A DNA stretch of 64,000 nucleotides. Origin: Treponema peruense. Lineage in GTDB: Bacteria; Spirochaetota; Spirochaetia; Treponematales; Treponemataceae. The notes below the pieces were generated by a model. That model had not been told where the DNA came from. It saw only the letters and a program-made list of their open reading frames with translations, and searched no databases. Of the stretch, positions 44,262-51,849 are shown piece after piece. Position numbers and translations under genes: made by a program. How positions within the stretch are numbered: the stretch's first letter is position 1; each line of letters starts with the position of its first letter. The stretch is from NCBI RefSeq assembly GCF_016117655.1, contig NZ_CP064936.1:2108001-2172000 (forward strand). The letters run 5' to 3'.

Positions 44262-45338
44262 TTAAAGCCCCCTTTCATTAAGCCAGTTTTCTATGTGGTC
44301 TGCAATTTCCCTGTTGTTGGTCTCCTGGAACATAAAGTGGCTGTTGCCCGTGATGCCCGCTTTGGGAAGGTCTACCACAGTCGCGTCTCCGCCGTCGGCA
44401 TTATAGTGTTCAGCAAAATCAATGGCCGTGTCGCGGACATTCTTCCAAAAGCCTGTGCTCATGATGTTTTCAGGTCCGTTGTCGATGTAGTCGCCGAAGT
44501 AGATGACCATAGGAATTTTTGCCGCAAGGAATTTATTGTATTCTTCGCTTCCCACAACTGGAGTTCCGCCCGGCTCGATTGCAACGATTGCCGCCATGTT
44601 CTCGGTGTCGGTCTGCCAGCCCACTCTGCCGCCCTGTGAGTGGGTGATGTAGATTGATTTTTTGCCTGTCATTGCCTTTGCGTCAGAAAGAACCTTGCTC
44701 AAAACAGAGCCGAAAAGTTTTTCATCATAGTCGCCCGTGTTTGGTGTCATCTGACGGAAAAACTGGTTCTGCGCTTCTTCTCCGGCAGGGAAAGCAGAGC
44801 CTTCGTAACGCTCTGGAGAGACAAGTCCGATTCTAAAATGTGTGTACCATGCCTGGTCTCCCGGCATGTAGGATTTTCCGTCTTCTCCCCATGCGTCAAT
44901 TCCGCCTGCGCTTGCCATGCGTGAAGTTGAGCCTGCGGAAGCGCGGCGCGGCTGGTCTACTAAAAATGCAGGGTAGCCTTTGCGAAGGAAAATGTCGCTC
45001 CAGCCTTCGCGACCATCAGGCGTTGTCTGCCAGCCGGTTCTGCTCTGTCCGTAGCCGTGAAGGTAAACAATCGGATTCTTTGTTTTTCCAGCCGGAATCT
45101 GATAGAAAGTATTTGCGTGATCAATGTGGGCTGTGTTTCCTGCGCGGGTCGGGTCAAGCCAGCTTTTTTCCGGCGCATAGTTTCCTGCAACAGGTTCTGT
45201 TACACTTCCTCCAGATGTGAACACGCCCTGCTTTTGAATAACAAGAGCGTCTTTACCTTTTGAACAGCCTGCAAAAGTAAGTGAGGCTGCCATTGCCAGC
45301 GCGGCAATTTTTACCGTGTTTGAAATTGTCTTTTTCAT
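44262..45338 (-). CDS. Alpha/beta hydrolase (esterase) lipoprotein
   Basis: 358 residues. Lipobox TFAGC-SK (Cys25). The hydrolase core has NPIVYLHGYGQSRTGW (oxyanion), the nucleophile THSQGGRVGW and a C-terminal NSHFMFQETNN that supplies the His. Families of this type include secreted esterases near cupin/CMD genes. It is the second gene of the operon that begins with the 45488 flavodoxin, separated from it by a GC-rich hairpin array. Confidence 0.86.
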   Translation of the reverse strand: MKKTISNTVKIAALAMAASLTFAGCSKGKDALVIQKQGVFTSGGSVTEPVAGNYAPEKSWLDPTRAGNTAHIDHANTFYQIPAGKTKNPIVYLHGYGQSRTGWQTTPDGREGWSDIFLRKGYPAFLVDQPRRASAGSTSRMASAGGIDAWGEDGKSYMPGDQAWYTHFRIGLVSPERYEGSAFPAGEEAQNQFFRQMTPNTGDYDEKLFGSVLSKVLSDAKAMTGKKSIYITHSQGGRVGWQTDTENMAAIVAIEPGGTPVVGSEEYNKFLAAKIPMVIYFGDYIDNGPENIMSTGFWKNVRDTAIDFAEHYNADGGDATVVDLPKAGITGNSHFMFQETNNREIADHIENWLNERGL

Positions 45339-45369
45339 AAGTTTTCCTCCAGATATTTATGTGTAAGAT

Positions 45370-45482
45370 GCGCAAGGGATTGTAGCACCTGCGAAGCAGT
45401 TCCGAAGCGTAAGCGTAGGAATGAGCCGCGCAAGACGGCGAAGTGCGAAAAGCCCGACCGCCGCTTGCCGGCGGTTGCGCCC
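45370..45482. repeat. GC-rich hairpin array within the LysR-cassette operon
   Basis: It includes CCGCCG/CGGCGG with a short loop at its end and several shorter dyads before it (TTCCG...GGAA). It sits between the cytosolic flavodoxin gene and the esterase gene and could act as a processing site or partial terminator. Confidence 0.55.
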
Positions 45483-45487
45483 AGATT

Positions 45488-45979
45488 TTATTTTTTAAGC
45501 CCAAGCTTTGTAAGCCACTTTTCTACAGACTTGCCGGCACCGACTTCTGCTTCTTTCATAGAAACAGCAAGCCCTTCAAGAACGGTTGCGCCCCTTGCCT
45601 TTTCACGAACGGTTTTATAGGTTCCGCCGTCTCTGCTTCCCATGTGGGTATTGAATGGAACGAGTGTTTTTCCCGAAAAATTAACAGTGTCAAAAAGCGT
45701 GTAAATAATCATAGGGAAGGTGTACCACCACATCGGGTAACCGATAAAAACAGTGTCGTAGTCAGAAAGGTCAATTGCATTTTTGATTGCAGGACGCTGA
45801 TCTTCGTCGTGTTCCTTTTTTGCATAGGCTGCCAGCGCGTCATAGTGGTCGCGGTTTTTGTCATAAGGAATTACCGGTTCAATTTCCAGAAGGTCGCCGC
45901 CAGTCTGACGGGCGATTTCTTCTGCCAGGCGCCGTGTTGAATCGTATACTGAAAAATAAAGAATAAGTGTCTTTGCCAT
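45488..45979 (-). CDS. Flavodoxin
   Basis: 163 residues, cytosolic (no signal). Flavodoxin signatures: LILYFSVYDSTRRLAEEIAR (FMN phosphate loop), FIGYPMWWYTFPM, and NTHMGSRDGGTYKT. It is the first gene of the operon divergent from the LysR regulator and has the TTGA-N4-TCAA site 46 bases before its start. An electron carrier or NAD(P)H-linked reductase partner is not seen except the nearby aldo/keto reductase. Confidence 0.92.
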   Translation of the reverse strand: MAKTLILYFSVYDSTRRLAEEIARQTGGDLLEIEPVIPYDKNRDHYDALAAYAKKEHDEDQRPAIKNAIDLSDYDTVFIGYPMWWYTFPMIIYTLFDTVNFSGKTLVPFNTHMGSRDGGTYKTVREKARGATVLEGLAVSMKEAEVGAGKSVEKWLTKLGLKK

Positions 45980-46024
45980 TTGTTTGCTCCTTGTGATTTT
46001 TAATATAACCTAAGGAATCGTCAT

Positions 46025-46037
46025 TTGAACAATCAAA
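46025..46037 (-). promoter_or_regulatory. Candidate LysR operator in the divergent region
   Basis: The same 13-base TTGAACAATCAAA as at 40049-40061, again 46 bases before a flavodoxin start codon; TATATT downstream can be the -10. It lies between the flavodoxin operon and the lysR-type gene, the classic site for control of both. Confidence 0.7.
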
Positions 46038-46049
46038 GTTTTTTATCAC

Positions 46050-46135
46050 AGTATACGTTGCACGCATACTCGCTTCGCTCGTTTGCATGAGTAGAAATTA
46101 TTTAACACGCCGCTTTCGCGGCTTGCGCATAGCAA
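46050..46135. repeat. Hairpin array related to that at 40.1-40.3 kb
   Basis: Shares the dyad ACTCGCTTCGCTCGT, the pair AAATTATTTA with CACGCCGCT, and GACTTGCGCATA/GGCTTGCGCATA-type words with the 40080-40300 array. It occupies the lysR promoter-proximal side of the divergent gap. Confidence 0.65.
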
Positions 46136-46156
46136 ATCTCATGCTAAAATATTAAT

Positions 46157-47011
46157 ATGATAGAAACTTACATCCTTCAAAATCTTGTCGCCTTTGCTGA
46201 CAGTGGAACGCTTGTTGCCGCAAGTGAAATTGTGAATGTAACGCAGCCGTCACTTACGCGTTCTCTTCAAAAACTGGAAGATATTCTTGGAGTACAACTT
46301 TTTGACAGGACGAAAAATACAATCTCTTTGAATCAGACCGGCCGACTTGCCGTGGACTATGCCCGCCGAATTATTGCGCTTCAGAACGAGATGGAAAATG
46401 AGGTTCTTGATTTTTACAACAAGACCCGGGAAATTAAAATTGCTTCAATTGCGCCAATGCCGCTTTATGTTTTGACTCAAAAGTTTAACAAGACTTTTCC
46501 AAAGACTAAAATAACCGGCCAAGTGAAAAACGAAAATGATGAGCTTTTTTCACTGCTGGAAAAAGACAAGGCTCAAATTATAATCACAACAATTAACCGC
46601 TCGGACGAACGCTTTTTTGCAACAGAGATTTTTGAAGAACATCTCAAAGTATTGCTTCCAAAAAGTCACAGCCTGGCCAATCGTAAATCTGTAAAACTCA
46701 AAGAACTTGCAGGCGAAACCTTCATAATGCTTTCAGAACTTGGATTCTGGTCCAATGCGGTTAAGCATGCAATTCCCGATGCAAAGTTTATTGAGCAGGA
46801 TGACATTACAGACCTGAGGGATATAATTGCATATTCAACACTTCCAGCATTCGCAACGGATTACAGTGAACAGGCAGACCATCTTCCTGCCTTAAAAAAA
46901 ACAAACCGTGTAGCTGTTCCAATTGAAGACGAGGAAGTGAATGTTAAGTTTTATGCCGTGTGCAGGGTTGAAATGATGAAACAACTGAATTCTGTGCGTA
47001 AACAACCTTGA
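46157..47011 (+). CDS. LysR-family transcriptional regulator of the flavodoxin cassette
   Basis: 284 residues. The N-terminal winged helix (LVAASEIVNVTQPSLTRSLQ, KLEDILGVQLFDRTKN) is followed by a type 2 periplasmic-binding-like effector domain. It is transcribed away from the flavodoxin-hydrolase operon, the usual arrangement for LysR proteins that activate the divergent genes in response to a small ligand. A matching dyad lies before both flavodoxin genes. Confidence 0.9.
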   Translation: MIETYILQNLVAFADSGTLVAASEIVNVTQPSLTRSLQKLEDILGVQLFDRTKNTISLNQTGRLAVDYARRIIALQNEMENEVLDFYNKTREIKIASIAPMPLYVLTQKFNKTFPKTKITGQVKNENDELFSLLEKDKAQIIITTINRSDERFFATEIFEEHLKVLLPKSHSLANRKSVKLKELAGETFIMLSELGFWSNAVKHAIPDAKFIEQDDITDLRDIIAYSTLPAFATDYSEQADHLPALKKTNRVAVPIEDEEVNVKFYAVCRVEMMKQLNSVRKQP

Positions 47012-47064
47012 GCTCTAAATTTAACACATGACGGGAAAGCTGGTGAATGAGTCACAAGAACCCT

Positions 47065-47106
47065 TTGAGTTTGACGACCCTCCAATTTGATTGTCATCAA
47101 ACTCAA
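47065..47106. terminator. Inverted repeat between convergent genes
   Basis: TTGAGTTTGA and TCAAACTCAA, perfect 10-base arms with a 22-base loop, in the gap between the lysR-type gene and the GyrI fragment. No T run, so a terminator role is only likely from position. Confidence 0.4.
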
Positions 47107-47116
47107 TATTCTGAAT

Positions 47117-47554
47117 TTACTGCGCTTTCACAGCTACAAGTTCTATATAGCCGCGTTCGCCTCGTGGTTCAAGCTGAATTCGTGGATTTTCTTTATCCCA
47201 TTTGTAGCCTACAACAGAAGGATCATATTTCTTTTCAGATTCCCAGATAGCAGTAACAGCCTCTTCAAAATCTTCTTCGGCAAAAGGTTCGCCCTGGAAC
47301 ATAAGATAGTCACACTCCGGTAAATCAATTACATCAAAACCTTCCGGAATAATTCCTTTGTAGTCTGGTGCAACTTCAACACCCTGAACATATTCACTTT
47401 TTCCATCACGCAATTTTTCAGGAAGCCACAGACAAACAGGTTCTCCACACAGGCTATCCATTGAAGTTAAAAGTCCCCATACGTCACAGCCTACTTCTTC
47501 GCAATACGCAAAATATTCAGTCGTTTTTTCACCACGTTTGAAACGAGTTTTCAA
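47117..47554 (-). pseudogene. GyrI-like effector domain without its N-terminal half
   Basis: 145 codons opening on TTG without an RBS. TTEYFAYCEEVGCDVWGLLT, GVEVAPDYKGIIPEGFDVID, YLMFQGEPFAEEDFEE and the end IELVAVKAQ match the GyrI-like/AraC effector domain from its second strand onward. The AraC DNA-binding part and the first strand are missing; a fragment with exactly those parts is at 38222-38401. Presumably non-functional as a regulator. Confidence 0.65.
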
Positions 47555-47606
47555 AGAAAACCTGTAAAAAGCCTGACAGCAACTTTTTGCCGGATGCCCC
47601 TGAATT

Positions 47607-48323
47607 CTATCTTCTGAAAACTGCCTTGAATATTTTTTGAAGGTTGAATTTTAACTTTACGCCGAATCCGTTTCCGTTGCTTTTGATGTCTGCGACTGAA
47701 TCTGGCAAGTCGCTGGAAAAAACAGAAAAACGGTAGCTGTAATAAATATCGACAAGGACGTAGTCGTAAATGCTTTGTTTCCAGCCGATTTTTGGGGCAA
47801 GTCGAATTAAAGAGTCCTTTTTGTGGTCAGACGGAACGTCGTCGCCTGAGTACATAAGAAAATCTGTTCTGCAGCCGAACCCGACGTAGAGAAAATTAAG
47901 ACCTTTATTGAGTGGATAATAAAATGCGTTCAGAGAAATTCCGACTGTTGTTATGGTTAGGTCGTAACTTGTGGGGAAAATTGTCACGTGGGAAAAATCG
48001 CTTTTTATGGAAAGGAACGGAAGCACAAGCTGCTCGTAGCCAAGCCCCAAGCCCCAGCCGTTATTTTTTAAGCCGGAAAGAAGATACGCTGTGTCCAGTG
48101 AAAAAATCCGGTTTTCTTTGAAGTTGAAATTCTGGGAATTAAAAAATGAGATTTTTTGTTTTTGCCGAAGAGACGGAATTTCTTGGCTAGGACTTTGAAT
48201 TTCCTGTGATTGCCCCGGCTTTTGCGGGTCTGCAAGAGATTGCCCTTCCGCATGGGCAGAAACTGAAGGAATAAAGAGCAGAAGAAATATTAGATTTTTT
48301 ATTAGTTTTGAGGCTTTAAACAT
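47607..48323 (-). CDS. Outer-membrane beta-barrel-like protein
   Basis: 238 residues. A signal peptide (about 1-26, ending SVSAHAEG) and a low-complexity Pro/Gln/Ser linker lead to alternating amphipathic strands (WGLGLGYEQLVLPFLSIKSD, VGISLNAFYYPLNKGLNFLY, YVLVDIYYSYRFSVFSS). This is typical of small outer-membrane barrels. No specific family is recognised. Confidence 0.65.
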   Translation of the reverse strand: MFKASKLIKNLIFLLLFIPSVSAHAEGQSLADPQKPGQSQEIQSPSQEIPSLRQKQKISFFNSQNFNFKENRIFSLDTAYLLSGLKNNGWGLGLGYEQLVLPFLSIKSDFSHVTIFPTSYDLTITTVGISLNAFYYPLNKGLNFLYVGFGCRTDFLMYSGDDVPSDHKKDSLIRLAPKIGWKQSIYDYVLVDIYYSYRFSVFSSDLPDSVADIKSNGNGFGVKLKFNLQKIFKAVFRR

Positions 48324-48346
48324 TTGTCATGTTTCTGTTCAATTTT

Positions 48347-48754
48347 TTACATCTGTTCCAGTTTTGACTTTAAAATATAAAGCCTTTCTTTAAGTTTTTG
48401 CACTTCGTCAAGGCTGTTCATGATTTTTGAAGTCATATATGCGTCCACGAAAACGCCGTCAAAGAAGAAATCGGCGAATGTCAGAAAGCCGCCGAGCTGC
48501 ATTCTGTAATCGTTAGGAATTTCAAGGCTTCCAAGTTCACGGCTCAATTTTTGCATAAGACAATTTATTTCGTTCATGGAATCGCTGGCTTTGTTCAACT
48601 TGTGGTATTTAACCAAATCAGTCAGAAAGCCGCCGCCTAAAACATCAAGAAAACTCCAGTTGCGCGCGCTTTTAAAATGACGCTCTGCATCTTCCACAAG
48701 CGGAACAAGGCGATTTACAGTTTGCAAGGCATTTTGGATTTGCGAACTAGACAT
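48347..48754 (-). CDS. Conserved hypothetical helical protein
   Basis: 135 residues, no signal. Mostly helical: an N-terminal coiled coil, a glycine-rich patch (WSFLDVLGGGFLTDLVKYHK) that resembles a short membrane-dipping loop, and a C-terminal coiled coil (DEVQKLKERLYILKSKLEQM). I do not recognise a function. It stands alone between the barrel protein and the HD gene. Confidence 0.6.
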   Translation of the reverse strand: MSSSQIQNALQTVNRLVPLVEDAERHFKSARNWSFLDVLGGGFLTDLVKYHKLNKASDSMNEINCLMQKLSRELGSLEIPNDYRMQLGGFLTFADFFFDGVFVDAYMTSKIMNSLDEVQKLKERLYILKSKLEQM

Positions 48755-48825
48755 TTTTCTCCCGATATAGTTTTTTAAGATACTTAAAATATACTAAAAA
48801 AACAGTCATTCTGAAAGGAAAATTT

Positions 48826-49417
48826 TTAATTGGGGAAGGACTTCTCAAACATCTGCTCCAGAAGATATTTTCCGCTTGCGGTCTTGAACACATTTTCTTT
48901 CATCGCCGGAACTGACTCGCGCTTGCAGTAGCCTTCCATAACGTTCACGATAAAGTACGTCTGGTCAAGACACGTTCGCTTCCGCTCGCTTAAAGTCTTG
49001 ACTCAGCCGTTTTCCGGTTTTACTAAAAATTCTAAAACCGGAATCCGCCTCAACGAGAATCTGAAAATCCAGGCCGTCGATTGCCTTGTACGTGTGGTGG
49101 TGCCCGATTATAAAGCAGATTCGCTCAACATCGGCACAAGGAAGCGAGAACGGCTCAAGGAGTTTCCGCGCGATTGCAGGTCCTTCCGCCTCCTGATGCT
49201 GAGGCTGGCTGTTTCCATATTTTTCCTTGCTCACCTTAACGCCGATGTCGTGAAGATACGCCGCAACTTCCGTTATAAAAAGCGTATGCCCGTCCACGTT
49301 TTCCATCTGCGCGATAAGCCGGCTGTAGCCATGCACCGCCATCAAATGATGAATGTTCGGTCCGTCCGGGTCGTAGTCGAAGATTGATTTTAGAAGTGGG
49401 GTTAGGTTTATGTTCAT
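48826..49417 (-). pseudogene. HD-domain phosphohydrolase split by an 85-bp hairpin element
   Basis: From the ATG at 49417 the frame encodes an HD protein (HHLMAVHGYSRLI, AAYLHDIGVK, CFIIGHHHTYK, DFQILVEAD), then enters the insertion and stops at 48965. Past the insertion the frame resumes as YFIVNVMEGYCKRESVPAMK, ENVFKTASGKYLLEQMFEKS and ends at 48826, exactly the continuation expected (ILVEAD-YFIVNV). The 85 bases shift the frame. The HD metal site lies before the break, so a shortened protein with 25 foreign residues could still fold, but it has lost the end of the domain. Confidence 0.85.
48958..49042. repeat. 85-bp hairpin element inserted in a coding sequence
   Basis: Two hairpins: GTCAAGAC/GTCTTGAC enclosing a TTCGCTTCCGCTCGCTT core, and CCGGTTTT/AAAACCGG. 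The ends are defined by the interrupted reading frame on both sides. The core resembles the CTCGCTTCGCTCG dyad of the arrays at 40.1 and 46.1 kb. Confidence 0.8.
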
Positions 49418-49674
49418 AATGTAATTCCAAATTTCCTAAATGTAAATTAAACGTTGCAATTATACCATGAAATAAGCGGATTTTATAGATTTTCCAAAAT
49501 CGCAGTTACATTTTATTGTATCACTCCACTACTGATTTCTTTACAAATTTAATTTTTCTTTTCGTAGAAAAGCTACGGTATCTGAGAAAAACATGACAGG
49601 ATAATAACCCAATACGATGAGTCATACCACAGGCCAAGGAGCCTCCCCGTTCAAAGAGCCCGGTCAATTTCTGT

Positions 49675-50583
49675 TTAACGGTTTCTTTTTCCGGTATTCT
49701 CTGTTCCTCGGATTTCCTCATGATAGAAATAATCTACGATCACCGGATGTCCCTGCAGAACTCTGCCATAAGGCATTTCATTATCCACAAAGGGACAATC
49801 ATACTTCTTAGCCATTTTCTCAGCTTTTACTTCAAGCGCTTCAAAGTAGCTGCGGTTATGCTTGTTATAGATCTCATCGTAAAGCGGTACAAGATCAGGA
49901 TGTTTTCCGGCGATATAATCCATAATCGTCTTCTTGAAGCCACCCCGAAGATTGAGATTTTCGAGCCAGAACAGATCGCACTGATCCTTTACCCTCTCAA
50001 AGATAGCTTCAAAGTCCGTGATACCTGGGAATACCGGGGATACGAAACAGACTGTACGGATACCTGCTTCATAAATCTGCTTCATAGCGGCGATACGACG
50101 CTCAATGCTCGAAGCAGAATCCATATCGTTCTTGAAATTTTCATCCAGTGTGTTGATCGACCATGAAACGGTTACTCGTCCCAGATTCTTCAGCAAATCA
50201 ATATCCCGTACCACAAGATCAGACTTTGTGCAGATCAGAATATCTGCGTCACTGCCGATCAGCTGCTTCAGAAGTTTTCTGGTATTCCCGAATTGCTCCT
50301 CCTGTGGATTGTATCCATCCGTCACAGAACCGATGACCACCCGCTGTCCGGCATATTTCTTCGGATTTTTAATTTCCGGCCAATGCTTCACATCAAGGAA
50401 AGTGCCCCACTCCTCCTTGTGTCCGGTAAAGCGCTTCATAAAAGAAGCATAGCAATACTTGCAGGCATGTGTACAACCCACATAGGGATTGACCGAGTAA
50501 CCGCCTACCGGCAGACTGGACTTAGTCATGATGTTCTTTGTTTCCACCTCATTAATGAGGATTCCATTTATTACTTCTTCCAT
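49675..50583 (-). CDS. Radical SAM protein of the spore-photoproduct-lyase-like family
   Basis: 302 residues. The cluster motif is CTHACKYC (Cys37, 41, 44). VIGSVTDGYNPQEEQ and the SWSINTLDE segment are typical of proteins annotated as SPL family or DNA-repair photolyase; real spore-photolyase activity is not implied outside spore formers. It overlaps the previous radical SAM gene by 13 bases. Sequence style (more GAT/ATC, fewer A runs) differs from neighbours and suggests transfer from a Clostridia-like donor. Confidence 0.85.
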   Translation of the reverse strand: MEEVINGILINEVETKNIMTKSSLPVGGYSVNPYVGCTHACKYCYASFMKRFTGHKEEWGTFLDVKHWPEIKNPKKYAGQRVVIGSVTDGYNPQEEQFGNTRKLLKQLIGSDADILICTKSDLVVRDIDLLKNLGRVTVSWSINTLDENFKNDMDSASSIERRIAAMKQIYEAGIRTVCFVSPVFPGITDFEAIFERVKDQCDLFWLENLNLRGGFKKTIMDYIAGKHPDLVPLYDEIYNKHNRSYFEALEVKAEKMAKKYDCPFVDNEMPYGRVLQGHPVIVDYFYHEEIRGTENTGKRNR

Positions 50584-51272
50584 GATTTCTGTACCTCTAA
50601 CACTTTATTAAATTCTTCCGGCATTTCCTGAATCATATTTTCATCCCCTATGATAGGGACAAGGTCTTCCTTCATAAACACCGGAATGCCGAGCTTATGT
50701 GCCTGGTCCGTCAGAGACCATGCCCATTCCGGCTCCGTATGAATCTTCCTGCTCTGAGCTCCGGTCATGGTGCCGACAACGATCCAATTGATTCCTGAAA
50801 GGTCAACTATGCCGGGATCGTCGAATAACGGCTCAAAGGTAACATGGTAATGTTTTGCTCTGACGTTTTTCCGAAGGGCGTCGATACGCCACAGTTCTGC
50901 TTTCCTCGTCACCGTAACGCCAAACCATGCGTTTTCCAGATCGGTATCAAAATCCAGCAAATCAGGTCGCTTGGTAAGGAACAGGAACTGATGCTGTGGA
51001 TTTTCACGGATCTTTGCAAATACCTCGTCTCTCCATTCCGGCTTCCATCCGGAGAGATCGCTCATGCCGGTAAGAAGAAAGTTCTGCGGACGTTTCTTTT
51101 CCATCATCTTGAGCTTACCCGGAAAGAATTCAGGGGCAGCGAAGTCATCAATCATATGCCAGCGTTTCACGTTGTTGCGGGCATAGCAATATGCACACCC
51201 CACTGTGCAGCCAATGACGATATTCATGTTCTGAATCTGATCTTTGATACAAATACTCATGACTTCTGACAC
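50571..51272 (-). CDS. Radical SAM-like DUF5131 / Gp37-Gp68 family protein
   Basis: 233 residues. CTVGCAYC (Cys22, 26, 29) is a CxxxCxxC cluster motif; FLFLTKRPD, WFGVTVT and WIVVGTMTG follow, the DUF5131 pattern known from phage and plasmid contexts. The reaction is unknown. The gene overlaps the upstream MarR gene by 16 bases and the downstream radical SAM gene by 13 bases, so the three are one translationally coupled operon. Confidence 0.82.
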   Translation of the reverse strand: MSEVMSICIKDQIQNMNIVIGCTVGCAYCYARNNVKRWHMIDDFAAPEFFPGKLKMMEKKRPQNFLLTGMSDLSGWKPEWRDEVFAKIRENPQHQFLFLTKRPDLLDFDTDLENAWFGVTVTRKAELWRIDALRKNVRAKHYHVTFEPLFDDPGIVDLSGINWIVVGTMTGAQSRKIHTEPEWAWSLTDQAHKLGIPVFMKEDLVPIIGDENMIQEMPEEFNKVLEVQKSWKK

Positions 51273-51694
51273 TCCTCAAGATTCTTTCTGATGCGGTCGA
51301 GGCATTCCTCAAACCAGGTAATTTCCTCCTCTGAAAAATCTTTGTAGTAAATACTGCCCATCTCATCAGATACAGAATCGTACTCGCCCTTTAAGGCATG
51401 TGCTTTCTCAGTCAGAAACAAAATTGTTTTCCTTTTATCCGTTTCAGACTGAACACGTCTTATCAGCCCTTGATTTTCCATTCTTTCCAGCATCGTAGTA
51501 AGAGATGTTATAGCTAATCCACATTTGACCGAGAGTGACCTGATTGGGATTCCATCCTCCTGCCACAGCACATAAAGAATACGCCCCTGGGCTCCATTAA
51601 ATGCATCAATATTCTTTTCACTGAGAATCTTCTCGAAAATCCGGTCTCCAAGTTGTTTTATTTTGGTGACAATAAATCCGCCATTCATTTCCAT
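51257..51694 (-). CDS. MarR-family repressor of the radical SAM operon
   Basis: 145 residues with a winged helix (IPIRSLSVKCGLAITSLTTM, LERMENQGLIRRVQSETDKR). The RBS GGAG, 7 bases before the ATG, is part of the proximal arm of a large palindrome (51702-51741), so the repressor probably blocks its own promoter and that of the two radical SAM genes. Confidence 0.88.
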   Translation of the reverse strand: MEMNGGFIVTKIKQLGDRIFEKILSEKNIDAFNGAQGRILYVLWQEDGIPIRSLSVKCGLAITSLTTMLERMENQGLIRRVQSETDKRKTILFLTEKAHALKGEYDSVSDEMGSIYYKDFSEEEITWFEECLDRIRKNLEECQKS

Positions 51695-51701
51695 ACAAAA
51701 A

Positions 51702-51741
51702 CTCCTATATAGTAGTTTTATTAAATCATACTATATAGGAG
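51702..51741. promoter_or_regulatory. Large palindromic operator before the MarR gene
   Basis: CTCCTATATAGTA (51702-51714) and TACTATATAGGAG (51729-51741), perfect 13-base arms with a 14-base spacer. Each arm contains a TATAGTA half that is itself MarR-box-like. It covers the likely -10 region and the RBS. Confidence 0.8.
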
Positions 51742-51849
51742 CGTTATTGTCGACAGTTTATATGTCTTAATAGAGGTAAATTGCGATTTTTTCAATTCTA
51801 TACAAACTGGAATTTTTCACTCTGTTCAAACAACAAAAATCGGAATATG

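Noticed and set aside
49521-49721. 66-codon minus-strand frame after the radical SAM gene
   Set aside because: Overlaps the end of the radical SAM gene, no RBS of note, no recognisable pattern. The 49418-49674 gap holds nothing else I can support.
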